A DNA stretch of 38,301 nt from Lachnospiraceae bacterium (GTDB lineage: Bacteria > Bacillota > Clostridia > Lachnospirales > Lachnospiraceae), in assembly GCA_009774625.1 (NCBI GenBank), contig VSOB01000031.1, positions 1-38,301 of the forward strand. Direction: 5' to 3'. Position 1 is the first letter of the stretch; every line of letters begins with the position of its first letter. This document shows positions 15,334 through 23,771 of the stretch, one piece after another. The position numbers were made by a program, and so were the translations under genes. The notes under the pieces were generated by a model. That model did no database searches, was not told where the DNA came from, and was given only the letters and a program-made list of their open reading frames with translations.

Positions 15334-17956
15334 AGAGTCTCTCTCCTGCATATATTGTCTCTGTCATTTTCTCTTCACAGGCAAACAGATACCATCTGGC
15401 CGCCCGGTCCGCCGGACACTTTTTTACGATTGTCATAAACCCGTTCACCGCTTCCCGGAACGCGCCTTTCTCATACTGATTCACCGCTTCCCGGAACGCT
15501 TCCGCGCTTTCCGCCTTCTGGTCCCTTTCCGTCTTTTCACAGGCCTCCAACACTTCGTACAGTGCAAAGCGCCTTCCCGAATCCGGTGTCACAAAGCCCA
15601 GATACCGTACCTGATAATGCCCGCCCAACCTCTCTTTTGTCTCTTTTGTAATCACCACATGCACGCCCAGCCCCTTCAGATCGTCCATGTATATCCCTAA
15701 AAGCTCCAATTCCCTGGAAATCACAAACGGACAAGTCTGCGCCGCACTGCCGGCCAGGCCGCATATACAGACTCCGCTGTGCAGCAGTACAAAAGGCTGT
15801 ATCTGATACCGGCAATCCTTCCGCTCCTGCAGCCGCAGGACGCTTGTTACCGCAAAGCCCACCGCCTGAGCCGGCGTCAGCCCCGGTTCTTTATAAACCG
15901 CTTTTACGGATTCCAGCGTATGATTTGTCAGCAGGACGCCGCCTGCCGTTTCATTGCATCTGCCGATACATTCCAACAGACTGTTCAGATAACGTATGTA
16001 TTCCCCCGCACCGCTGCTTTTCAGGATCGCTTCCTTCTCTGCCACCGAAACGATACCTGCCGTTGCCTGTACCGACACGGATTCCCCCACCGGCACCTGC
16101 TCCAATGTCTCTTTGCCAAACAGCCGCTCAAAGCCGGCGGGGGCAAATCCGGCATAGTACTTTACCACATTGCTCCGGGAGTACTCCTGGGCCTGTAGCG
16201 CCTTGCACATGCGATGCAGGCCCACCCAGATCCGTCCATATTCATTATCCGGGAAATGTTTTTCCGGCAGATCATACATGCCGCCTGCCACCCGGTTCAT
16301 GTAATAAGCAGCCGTCTTTACCGGACGGATAAAATGGTATAAAATCAGCAGATTCAGCACAGTGAACATCACCCCATAGATGCACGCCCATTTCAGACTG
16401 CTGCCCCACATGGCCCGGCTTCGTTCATCCAGATCATATAAGGTGGCCTTTCGGATAAAATAAAGATTTTCCCCATCGGCTTTGCTGATATACACATGAT
16501 ACCTGTGTCCCTGAAAGCTGCACACTCCGTCTGCTTCCCCGTTTTCCTGCGCCTCTTTCAAAAGCTCCATGGTATCCCTGCCATGACAGACATACAGGCT
16601 CCGCCCGCTCACACATTCCTCCCCATTGAGCACACAGCCTTTTTCATCGTCCGCATATACAAGCTCCGAAGAAAATTCAATGATTCTGTCCTTATCTTTC
16701 ACCAACAGACCGACCAGTGTACCGTCCACCACATCAGCCCACTCGGTATCATAAAAATCCAGTCCGCTCACATGATCCAGGCGCATCCCCCGGTCATACA
16801 TCAGCTCGCCGGTCTCCATTCCCCCGAATACCTGATTGCTGATCCCCCGGCTCTCTTCCAGGTATCCTCTGGAATGGCGGTAAATATATATGGTAAGCAG
16901 CAGGATAAACATAACATTGACTGCCGCAACACTGCCCGTCATCGTCTGCATAACCGGGCGGAACTTCTGTTTTCTGTACAACAAACAAAAGAGACATAAA
17001 ACTGCCGGAACATATGCCGCGCTCCAAAGCGCTGCCACCTTCCATCCCACATCCCACAGCACCGGCCAGCCATAACCGATCCGGCTGCAGTCAATGCCCG
17101 TTTTCTGTTCGCAGTCTGTCAGTGTATGGGTATAGTCTCTGCTCCTGACAAGGGCTGCGGCCTGCTTTCCGCCCTTCAGACAGTCTGCGCCCAGCAGCCC
17201 CGTCACGTTCATATCACAGAGCTTCCGGCTCTCTCCCTGTTCCAGAAACCACAGCGCATCCTCTTCCCCCGTAGTATACAGCAGCCCGCCGGAAGAGACC
17301 TCCATCCACATCACTCTGCCTGCCGTTTCCTGGGGGAAATAACGATAGGATTCCTCCATAAAATAGCCCAGCGCCCCGTTGCTCTGCAAAATGTACAAAT
17401 GATTTCCGTCAAAAGCCGCATCCACCACTTTATGTCCTTCTGGCAGAGTACGTCTCATCTCCTGGGTCAGCGGCGCTCCGTCCTGTCTGGCCAGATCACA
17501 GGAATACACGATCACTTCCCATTCCGTCCTGTCCAGCGCCGTCATATACAGTCTGCCTGCCGACACAGAGGAAGAAGTGATGCAGAGCTGATTGCCATAG
17601 TCCAGACTGCCTGCCGTTTTCTCCCGTTTCCACCCATCGTCTATCTGGCTCACCGTGATCCGGCTTGTCCCGGCGCCGTTTTTCTGACTGATCAGCAAAA
17701 GTCTGCCGTCCGGTGTGGTTTTAAAACTGCTGACTGACGCTGTTGATCCATAGGCTCTGATGATCGTGCCCGTTCCGTCTATTTCATACAGATTGCTCCC
17801 ATACTCCCTGTTTTCCACCAGTATGATATGCCCTTCATCCGTCAGCTCCACATTGGGGAGCACATTGTCCAGATCCGGTTTCCGGACACGAAAGATACCG
17901 ATGGTAATACTGATATAGACCAAAACAGCTATGGCTGTAAATACGCTCCTTCTCAT
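15317..17956 (-). CDS. Multi-pass sensor with degenerate class III cyclase domain and C-terminal TPR-like helices
   Basis: An 879-aa membrane protein. Membrane helices are at ~7-24, ~305-327, ~341-359 and ~523-542. Residues ~30-300 form repeated beta units (TDEGHIILVENREYGSNLYEIDGTG, TPDGRLLLISQKNG) like a beta-propeller. Residues ~360-522 form an external sensor domain. After the last helix comes a HAMP-like linker and the FAPAGFERLFGKETLEQVPVGE entry seen before class III cyclases (~610). Then comes the cyclase-like domain (~621-805), ending VVITKETKERLGGHYQVRYLGF...RRFALYEVLEA. The metal-binding Asp positions are lost (VSVQATAGIVSV, ETAGGVLL), as are the substrate Asn and Arg, so it is probably catalytically dead and acts as a signal or protein-interaction module. 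The last 70 residues look like a TPR pair. Confidence 0.75.
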   Translation of the reverse strand: MRRSVFTAIAVLVYISITIGIFRVRKPDLDNVLPNVELTDEGHIILVENREYGSNLYEIDGTGTIIRAYGSTASVSSFKTTPDGRLLLISQKNGAGTSRITVSQIDDGWKREKTAGSLDYGNQLCITSSSVSAGRLYMTALDRTEWEVIVYSCDLARQDGAPLTQEMRRTLPEGHKVVDAAFDGNHLYILQSNGALGYFMEESYRYFPQETAGRVMWMEVSSGGLLYTTGEEDALWFLEQGESRKLCDMNVTGLLGADCLKGGKQAAALVRSRDYTHTLTDCEQKTGIDCSRIGYGWPVLWDVGWKVAALWSAAYVPAVLCLFCLLYRKQKFRPVMQTMTGSVAAVNVMFILLLTIYIYRHSRGYLEESRGISNQVFGGMETGELMYDRGMRLDHVSGLDFYDTEWADVVDGTLVGLLVKDKDRIIEFSSELVYADDEKGCVLNGEECVSGRSLYVCHGRDTMELLKEAQENGEADGVCSFQGHRYHVYISKADGENLYFIRKATLYDLDERSRAMWGSSLKWACIYGVMFTVLNLLILYHFIRPVKTAAYYMNRVAGGMYDLPEKHFPDNEYGRIWVGLHRMCKALQAQEYSRSNVVKYYAGFAPAGFERLFGKETLEQVPVGESVSVQATAGIVSVAEKEAILKSSGAGEYIRYLNSLLECIGRCNETAGGVLLTNHTLESVKAVYKEPGLTPAQAVGFAVTSVLRLQERKDCRYQIQPFVLLHSGVCICGLAGSAAQTCPFVISRELELLGIYMDDLKGLGVHVVITKETKERLGGHYQVRYLGFVTPDSGRRFALYEVLEACEKTERDQKAESAEAFREAVNQYEKGAFREAVNGFMTIVKKCPADRAARWYLFACEEKMTETIYAGERLYGLFQ

Positions 17957-17985
17957 CTTTCGCTCTCCTGCCCATACCCGCCGGA

Positions 17986-18858
17986 TTACTGCAGCAACGA
18001 CTCTGTGCCGATCATCTCAAAGGGATTATGAAACAGCCGCAAAAAAGGAATCTCTCCCCAGATGATCTGCGAAAGTACCATACAAAACGCAAGCCCTCCC
18101 AGCAGCAAACAGCAGATTATAAAGATTCTGAGTATCCTTCTTGGATGTTTTCTGTCAATATGACGCAGCCGTTTTCCGAGCCTTTTTAGATTTTTGAACT
18201 TTCCGGATCCTTCCCCGCACCCCGCAAGCCGCACATCCTGGTACAGTTCCCGCATATGGCCATAGCCTCTCCGGTCCAGCTTACGTTCTATCAGCATCCT
18301 GCCGATTTGTCCTCTGCCCCGTTCCTCTTCCAGCATCCAAAGGATCTGCTCCGCACAGGCTTTTGTGCAGTCCTGCTCTCCCCGCCCGGCATCATATCCG
18401 GCCAGATCCAGCATATAGCCGATCCGTATCCTGCCGCTTCGTTCCAGATGGATCTGATCCTGCACAAGCGCCAGATAAAGCAGAGAATCCGGCAGCCCTG
18501 TGGCCATACATTCCCCGGCCAGTCCCAGCCATATCCGCTTTCGTTCTTCTCCTCTATATCCTTCCCTCCGGTAAAACCGGCGCAGCGGCCGCTCCTGAAA
18601 ATAAGGAAAAGAAAAACACATCCGCGGGCCATGAAAAAAACATTCCACATAAGGCGGAGTCCATTCCTCCATCTCCCTTTGCCGGCGCCAGAAAGCCTCC
18701 AGAATCCGGCGGGCGACTCCCGCCTCCCGGATCAGCCATACTGTATAGTATGTTTCTCCGGCGCCGTCCTCCCGTACGCAGACCAGTACATCATTGACCG
18801 CGCCCCTGAGTACTTCCCGGATGCTGAAAAGGCGCATCGTACCCGTTTCCAGTATCAT
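17986..18858 (-). CDS. Cytosolic domain plus C-terminal membrane anchor, unknown function
   Basis: About 290 aa from the ATG at 18858, which has AAAGGAAAT upstream; an ATG at 18882 is the alternative. The first ~215 residues are soluble and contain mixed alpha/beta segments (NDVLVCVREDGAGETYYTVWLIRE, RIRIGYMLDLAGYD, CAEQILWMLEEERGRGQIGRMLIERKL). A basic stretch (FKNLKRLGKRLRHIDRKHPRR) precedes one membrane helix (ILRIFIICCLLLGGLAFCMVL, ~residues 240-260) and a short external tail. The layout of a cytosolic globular domain followed by one anchor resembles pseudokinase-type secretion components such as EssB/YukC, but I see no kinase motifs, so this is only a structural guess. It lies between the fibre-like gene and the sensor gene. 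Confidence 0.6.
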   Translation of the reverse strand: MILETGTMRLFSIREVLRGAVNDVLVCVREDGAGETYYTVWLIREAGVARRILEAFWRRQREMEEWTPPYVECFFHGPRMCFSFPYFQERPLRRFYRREGYRGEERKRIWLGLAGECMATGLPDSLLYLALVQDQIHLERSGRIRIGYMLDLAGYDAGRGEQDCTKACAEQILWMLEEERGRGQIGRMLIERKLDRRGYGHMRELYQDVRLAGCGEGSGKFKNLKRLGKRLRHIDRKHPRRILRIFIICCLLLGGLAFCMVLSQIIWGEIPFLRLFHNPFEMIGTESLLQ

Positions 18859-18896
18859 AGGTATTTCCTTTCCGTCCTGCATCCCATCTTCTGTCT

Positions 18897-20642
18897 CTAT
18901 TCCACAATCACATAGGCATAGGTATCGATCTGAGGTGTGTCTGCACAGTAAATATGGATTTCGTACAAACCCTCACCGGCAGGCGCTGTATATATTCCAT
19001 CCTGAGAGATCCTGCCGCTGCCGCTTTCCGTCAGTTCGTATACCAGCCGGCAGGGCTGCATCCTGCAAAACAGAACATCAATCAGGCAGCTTTTCCCCGC
19101 TTCCAGTCTGACCGTAGGCATCCGGGGTACAATGCTCATTTCCGAACAGTCTCCTGCCAGCCTGCTTTCCTCACCGGAATGGAAACGCATCGCCACCCAG
19201 TTAAGCAGCAGCACAATGCTTCTCTGCTCCCCTTCCAGCCGGGCCGCCACCTGAAAACTTCCTTTTTCATGATACACTTTTACCGCGGTTTTCACCCAAC
19301 TGTGATCCTGCTCCCGAAACAGATCGCTGTCACCGTATATCGTGCTTTTCACACGGCTGCCCATGACATCCGTTTCCTCCAGACAGGCCACGCCCACTTG
19401 TACGAATACCTCTCCCTGTCCCAGTCCATGCAAAATCTCTTCAGAAAAACAGATATCGCCCCGTTTCATATTCACATCCAGCGGAATCTCCAATGTCCCG
19501 CTTGTCATCCGGGGCAGATGCAAGCGCCCGGTATTCTCCGTCGTCTGCACTGTTTCGGATACCGTCCCCAGCCCTTCCCGGCCGGACGGCTCCGCAAAGC
19601 ACGCCATATATTGCTGCCGTTCCTCCGATCGGGCCGGCGGCGCAAGATACCTGCGCCCGTCTGTAACGGATGCAATCACATACGCCCCTTCTGTGCGGAA
19701 CATTCTGATCTCTGCCAGTAGGATTCCTTTCCCGTCCTTTGTCCCGACAGATTCCAGACTTTCCTGCGCGGTCTGAGACAGCGCCATCTGCTCCGGTTCC
19801 AGATTGCAGAAAAACGTTTCCAGAGAAGCATCCTCCCTCACAGGCACATCATACTCGCCTACAAAAGCCTGCCCGCTCCCCCGCTTCCATAAAATACTGC
19901 CTGTATCCATCCTGCCTTGCTGTGCCACAATCCAGTAATCTTTCCGGTATTGTTCGCCCTGCTCCAGAAAGATGTCCTGCATATCGATATGCAGCTCATG
20001 CTCCCCCGTCTTTGTCACAAACGCCGGAAACTGAAGAATGCCTTCAAATGACAATGGTTTTTCGGCTCCGCTGCACTTTACCGCGGTTACTCTCAGCCGG
20101 ACGAGCCGCCCCCTGCATACTGCCTTTGGCACACTGATCAGTACCCTGAAATCCTCCTGCTCCAGAAAAACCGCTTCCTGCAGAAAAGCCGGCGTCTCTC
20201 TGCGCTCTTCACTGCCTTCTGCCAGAAAAAGCTGATATCCTTCCCGTATCCTGTTGCATTCATAGCTCTCTTCCTGCCCGTCGTCCCCCATTGCAAAGAC
20301 CGGGTGGACGGCTTCTTCCACATAGCGTATCCTGAGCTGGGCCTGCTCTCCGCGGATTGTCTCAAACCCGTCAATGGCCGAGAGCTTCCTGGCCACAGAA
20401 CCATTCAGGATGATCTCGCGCCCGCCGCCATCCAGTGCGGCACCGCCGTCCACCAGCACGGTCAGATCATCCAAGGCGCTGACTCCCAGACCACACAGAA
20501 CCCCCGGACCATACAGCATACTGTTCAGAAATCTTCTCTTATTGTTCATATAGAGCTGTTCTGCCCGGAAATCCATTGATGCCAGCATTTTCCCCGCATA
20601 ATAACGGTTTCTTTCAAAAGGGAACAATTGTCTGTTATTCAT
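18897..20642 (-). CDS. CIS-associated baseplate/fibre-like protein, first gene of the CIS operon
   Basis: A 581-aa protein. Its N-terminus FERNRYYAGKMLASMDFRAEQLYMNNKRRFLNSMLYGPGVLCGLGV (residues ~8-53) matches a motif I know from CIS-cluster proteins: F-x-x-G-K-L-L-x-x-x-D-F-x-x-E-Q-x-Y-x-x-x-K-R-R-x-x-N-R-x-L-x-G-x-G-V-V-C-G-L. The rest is beta-rich and ends RISQDGIYTAPAGEGLYEIHIYCADTPQIDTYAYVIVE, like an Ig-type or BACON-like domain that might face a target or the envelope. It is likely a peripheral baseplate or fibre protein. It is the operon's first gene, with a GGAGAAGG-type site before the ATG and a candidate promoter at 20691-20719. Confidence 0.72.
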   Translation of the reverse strand: MNNRQLFPFERNRYYAGKMLASMDFRAEQLYMNNKRRFLNSMLYGPGVLCGLGVSALDDLTVLVDGGAALDGGGREIILNGSVARKLSAIDGFETIRGEQAQLRIRYVEEAVHPVFAMGDDGQEESYECNRIREGYQLFLAEGSEERRETPAFLQEAVFLEQEDFRVLISVPKAVCRGRLVRLRVTAVKCSGAEKPLSFEGILQFPAFVTKTGEHELHIDMQDIFLEQGEQYRKDYWIVAQQGRMDTGSILWKRGSGQAFVGEYDVPVREDASLETFFCNLEPEQMALSQTAQESLESVGTKDGKGILLAEIRMFRTEGAYVIASVTDGRRYLAPPARSEERQQYMACFAEPSGREGLGTVSETVQTTENTGRLHLPRMTSGTLEIPLDVNMKRGDICFSEEILHGLGQGEVFVQVGVACLEETDVMGSRVKSTIYGDSDLFREQDHSWVKTAVKVYHEKGSFQVAARLEGEQRSIVLLLNWVAMRFHSGEESRLAGDCSEMSIVPRMPTVRLEAGKSCLIDVLFCRMQPCRLVYELTESGSGRISQDGIYTAPAGEGLYEIHIYCADTPQIDTYAYVIVE

Positions 20643-20690
20643 CCGCCGCCTTCTCCCGCTCTTTTGTCCATCCGGACATTATCTTTCTAC

Positions 20691-20719
20691 AGAATACGAC
20701 AATTTCCAACTATCATCAA
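20691..20719 (-). promoter_or_regulatory. Candidate promoter for the CIS operon
   Basis: On the minus strand TTGATG (20714-20719) and TATTCT (20691-20696) are separated by exactly 17 bp. The -10 is ~50 bp before the first CIS start codon. The -10 is imperfect, so expression may need an activator. Other weaker -10-like boxes occur further upstream. Confidence 0.4.
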
Positions 20720-20808
20720 TAGAATTGACCTATATGCACCTTTTTTTCGCGCAAATATACCATATTGGTCGATTTTGCAAGAAAAAAGCAAATATACAGC
20801 TATACTAT

Positions 20809-20838
20809 TTGACAATCTTTTTGTCCATCTGATAAAAT
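20809..20838 (+). promoter_or_regulatory. Candidate sigma-A promoter for the GHKL ATPase operon
   Basis: TTGACA (20809-20814) and TAAAAT (20833-20838) with an 18-bp spacer on the plus strand. The start codon follows ~70 bp later, and AAAGGAGG lies at 20891-20898. The -35 is a perfect consensus. Confidence 0.6.
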
Positions 20839-20908
20839 AAGACAGCATTTATCGTTCTGTTTCTGTTACAGCAGACCATTCCTATATTACAAAGGAGGCG
20901 CTTTTTGC

Positions 20909-21835
20909 GTGAACACACAGGCTTTCTCGGCTGCCGAACGCCATTTCCTCATAGGCCACACTCTCTGTTTCCTTGCCGCTCTGGTTTTCTTTCTCCAGGG
21001 AACATTTCTCCCCTGTCTGATCTGTATGCTGCTGTTGGGTCTGTCCCTTCCGCTTTTTTTATTGTCTGATAAACCGTCTGCCCTGTTTATCCGCCATACA
21101 ACAGAATCACCAAAAGAGGAACAGACCGTAAAACCGGACGTTTCCGCTTCCGGGGCTGACGCTTCGTCTGCGCCTTGTGTTCCATCCGACACGCTGTGCC
21201 TGCCCACAACGCATACTCTGCACAAAGTCCCTGCCCCTCCAGCGGCTTCCGATCTCCTTACAATGGCTCTGCCAATAGACGATTCTCTTTCCGTCCTGCC
21301 AGGCTCTGTAAAAAAACCGGTGTCCCTGAACCTGCTTTCCGTCTGTGAGGAAATGGGAAAAGACCTGCTGGCCTTATACCGTCTGTATCCCTCTCAGCTA
21401 CAGATCTTAAGCGAGGAAAAGGATCTGATCCTCTCCACCGACCAGTCTCTGCTGACGCTCATTCTCCGCAACCTGATGGACAACGGCGCAAAATATGCCA
21501 GATACGCGTCTGCTCAGGGCGGCCGTTTCACGCTGACCCTTTCCAGACAAGGCTCCGATGTGCTGCTGATTTTCCGCAACAATACATGCGGTGTCCAAAA
21601 GTCAGAGATCCCATATCTCACCAAACGCAATCAACAGGGATCCAACCGGATCGGCGGTACGGGACTGGGGCTTTTTCAGGCCGGCGCCGCCGTCAATTCC
21701 CTGCAGGGTTCTCTGCAAATCAAAAGCTCGCCCATAACCGGTTTTGCAGTCTATCTGCGGCTTCCGGATCTGAGCGAGCCTGTAGCATATCCAAATTCAC
21801 TTCCGCCAAAGGAGGAGACGCATGAAACGGCGTAA
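20909..21835 (+). CDS. Membrane-anchored orphan GHKL/histidine-kinase-like ATPase
   Basis: A 308-aa protein with a GTG start at 20909, set by AAAGGAGG 10 nt upstream. Two membrane helices (~14-30 and ~33-52) are followed by a polar linker (~60-135) and a C-terminal ATPase domain (~145-290). The N-box is LILRNLMDNGAKYA (Asn188 and Asn192), and the glycine lid is GGTGLGLFQA (~249-258). The D-x-G-x-G box is replaced by FRNNTCG, more like AgrC-type GHKL proteins. No HisKA/DHp helix with a phospho-acceptor His is visible and no response regulator is adjacent, so it is not a standard two-component kinase. It diverges from the CIS operon and is followed by an overlapping SH3-type gene. It may control CIS expression or assembly; that is inferred. 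Confidence 0.75.
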   Translation: MNTQAFSAAERHFLIGHTLCFLAALVFFLQGTFLPCLICMLLLGLSLPLFLLSDKPSALFIRHTTESPKEEQTVKPDVSASGADASSAPCVPSDTLCLPTTHTLHKVPAPPAASDLLTMALPIDDSLSVLPGSVKKPVSLNLLSVCEEMGKDLLALYRLYPSQLQILSEEKDLILSTDQSLLTLILRNLMDNGAKYARYASAQGGRFTLTLSRQGSDVLLIFRNNTCGVQKSEIPYLTKRNQQGSNRIGGTGLGLFQAGAAVNSLQGSLQIKSSPITGFAVYLRLPDLSEPVAYPNSLPPKEETHETA

Positions 21836-22610
21836 AGTCATACTATGGACACTATTTTTATGTTATTGTCTGACGGCAGTCCTCTGCCTGTTTTCTCCCA
21901 GGCCGCTTTTCTCTGAAAGATCCGCAGACACTGTCCCGGCAGCCTCCGCTGCCACTGCCCCGGATACGCTTTTCCCTGAGCCGGAGCAGACAGAAACAGC
22001 CCGGAGCCATACGGCGCAGGAAGAGGCAGAAAACACTGCCTCTGAAAATTCTGCTTCGGAAAATACCGTCCAGGAAGCAGAAAGCCCCTTTCCCCCGGTT
22101 CCTTTTTCATGCAGGACTGTCTTTCTGCCCCTGAATGTCCGCAGTATGCCTTCCATAAACAGCCCGGTCATTGCCAAAATCCAGCCCGGTGAACAGGGCA
22201 TGGTTACCGGTATCATAGACACGGATTGGGTCAGCGTTCTCTATCAGGATATCAATGGTTACTGCGCCGCACGCTATCTGGAATATACCCTGAGTCCCCA
22301 AACGACCGGGGAAATCGGGAATCTGTCCGACACAAACCAGAATCCGCCGACACAGACAGAGAAAAAAAGCCCCGACGTCCAGGCAGTAAAAGCCGACATC
22401 ATCAAAATTGTCCAGGGCTGTTATATCCGGAAAGAACCTGACTGGAGAAATCCTGAGGTCATCATCCGTGTGGCAGAGGCCGGCGCCTCCTATCCCCATG
22501 TACCGGAACAGGATACCCCCAGCTTCTACGCCATCCAACTGCCCGACCGTTCTGTGGCCTATGTGTCTGTGGACTATGCCTGTTTGGGGGAAGGGGAAGG
22601 AAGAGAATAA
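21822..22610 (+). CDS. Anchored protein with two SH3-type domains
   Basis: A 262-aa protein. A signal-anchor (ILWTLFLCYCLTAVLCLFS, ~7-25) precedes an Ala/Glu/Thr-rich linker (~30-92). The first bacterial SH3 domain (~97-156) shows FLPLNVRSMPSINSPVIAKIQPGEQGMVTG...WVSVLYQDINGYCAARYL, the classical N-V-R-x-x-P...W-x-x-V and G-Y-x-x-x-x-Y-L pattern. A second SH3-like unit (~188-258) reads VQGCYIRKEPDWRNPEVIIRV...VAYVSVDY. Such domains bind the cell wall. The start overlaps the ATPase gene by 14 bp, with AAAGGAGGAG just before the ATG, so both are coupled. It ends 51 bp from the end of a convergent gene. It could be the wall-facing partner of the ATPase. Confidence 0.8.
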   Translation: MKRRKVILWTLFLCYCLTAVLCLFSPRPLFSERSADTVPAASAATAPDTLFPEPEQTETARSHTAQEEAENTASENSASENTVQEAESPFPPVPFSCRTVFLPLNVRSMPSINSPVIAKIQPGEQGMVTGIIDTDWVSVLYQDINGYCAARYLEYTLSPQTTGEIGNLSDTNQNPPTQTEKKSPDVQAVKADIIKIVQGCYIRKEPDWRNPEVIIRVAEAGASYPHVPEQDTPSFYAIQLPDRSVAYVSVDYACLGEGEGRE

Positions 22611-22660
22611 ATCAGGATACGCTCTGACCGTTCATCAATCAGCGGTGAAGGTCTGCCTGA

Positions 22661-23770
22661 TTACAATTCGTTTACTTTTTCCCCGATATACATGATCTGT
22701 TCTTCTGTCAGTGACAGCCCGCTCGGTATATAAAAACCTTTTTCATACAGCCATTCCGCTACAGGATAGCGCTCCCCTTCAAACATACCAATCTTCCTTA
22801 ACGCCGGCTGTAAATGCATGGGATAAAAGAAAGGTCTGCATCCGATCCCTTTTTTCGCCAGCTTTTCCATTGCTTCTCTTGCCGACATGGGATCTTCCTT
22901 ATCCAATACCAGGCCAAATACCCAATATACATTGGCAGCATATGGGGTTTCCTTCAAAGGTTTCTGAAATCTGGGATTATCTTTCAATAATTCCTGATAA
23001 ATCTCTCCCATCTTCCTTTTTCTTTCCAGATGATCTTCAAGCTTCTCAAGCTGAGCCACGCCGACTGCTGCCTGGATATTTGACATACGATAGTTAAATC
23101 CCAGTTCTTCATGTACGAAACGATATCCCGGTTTATGACACAGGTTCCGGAAGGAGTTGCTCCGTTCATAGATCTTTTCACTGTCTGTCAGGACCATACC
23201 CCCTTCGCCTGTTGTCACATGCTTATTGGGGTAAAAGCTCATAATACTGATATCTCCGAAACTGCCGCATCTTTTTCCCCTGTAGTTAAGACCATGGGCT
23301 TCAGCCCCGTCTTCGATCACCATCAGCCCATATTTTTCCGCAATCTTCAGGACAGGATCCATATCAACCGGAAGTCCGTAAATATGAACTGCCATAACAG
23401 CCTTTGTCCTGGAAGTTATCTTTTCCTCTATCTGTTTTACATTCATATTCCATGTCGCAGGATCCGCATCCACCAAAACCGGTTTTATATCTCGCCTGAT
23501 CAGCCCTGTAATACATGAAATAATTGTAAAAGCCGGCATGATTACTTCATCACCTGCTGATAACTCCATCGCCTCGATCGCCAGATCCAGCGCAACCGTT
23601 CCGTTGCATACAGCCGCAGCATAGTTTCTCCCGACATAAGAAGCCATATCCTGCTCCAGCTTTTTCACAAAAGGCCCTTCCGATGATATCCATCCAGTAT
23701 CAATGCATTCATTTAAATACTTTTTCTCATTCCCATCCAATAATGGTTCATTAACCGGTATAAATTCCAT
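22661..23770 (-). CDS. DegT/DnrJ/EryC1/StrS-family PLP aminotransferase
   Basis: A 369-aa sugar aminotransferase-like protein. CNGTVALDLA (~55-64) binds the PLP phosphate, VIEDGAEAHG holds Asp154, which contacts the PLP nitrogen, and SFYPNKHVTTGEGG places the Schiff-base lysine at Lys183. These enzymes transfer an amino group to a keto-sugar nucleotide, or sometimes to other ketones, in surface glycan or natural-product pathways. GGGAGGAATAAG precedes the ATG. It is the last gene of an operon with a cupin protein and a glycosyltransferase, which favours an amino-sugar decorated glycan. The exact substrate cannot be read from sequence. Confidence 0.9.
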   Translation of the reverse strand: MEFIPVNEPLLDGNEKKYLNECIDTGWISSEGPFVKKLEQDMASYVGRNYAAAVCNGTVALDLAIEAMELSAGDEVIMPAFTIISCITGLIRRDIKPVLVDADPATWNMNVKQIEEKITSRTKAVMAVHIYGLPVDMDPVLKIAEKYGLMVIEDGAEAHGLNYRGKRCGSFGDISIMSFYPNKHVTTGEGGMVLTDSEKIYERSNSFRNLCHKPGYRFVHEELGFNYRMSNIQAAVGVAQLEKLEDHLERKRKMGEIYQELLKDNPRFQKPLKETPYAANVYWVFGLVLDKEDPMSAREAMEKLAKKGIGCRPFFYPMHLQPALRKIGMFEGERYPVAEWLYEKGFYIPSGLSLTEEQIMYIGEKVNEL

Positions 23771-23771
23771 C

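Noticed and set aside
1..20642. Many long open frames on the plus strand opposite the CIS genes
   Set aside because: They are shadows of GC-rich minus-strand genes. They lack ribosome sites and family motifs and overlap well-supported genes completely.
22611..22660. AATCAGG...CCTGATT arms between two convergent genes as a bidirectional terminator
   Set aside because: The arms are only 7 bp, far apart, and no T-tract follows on either strand.
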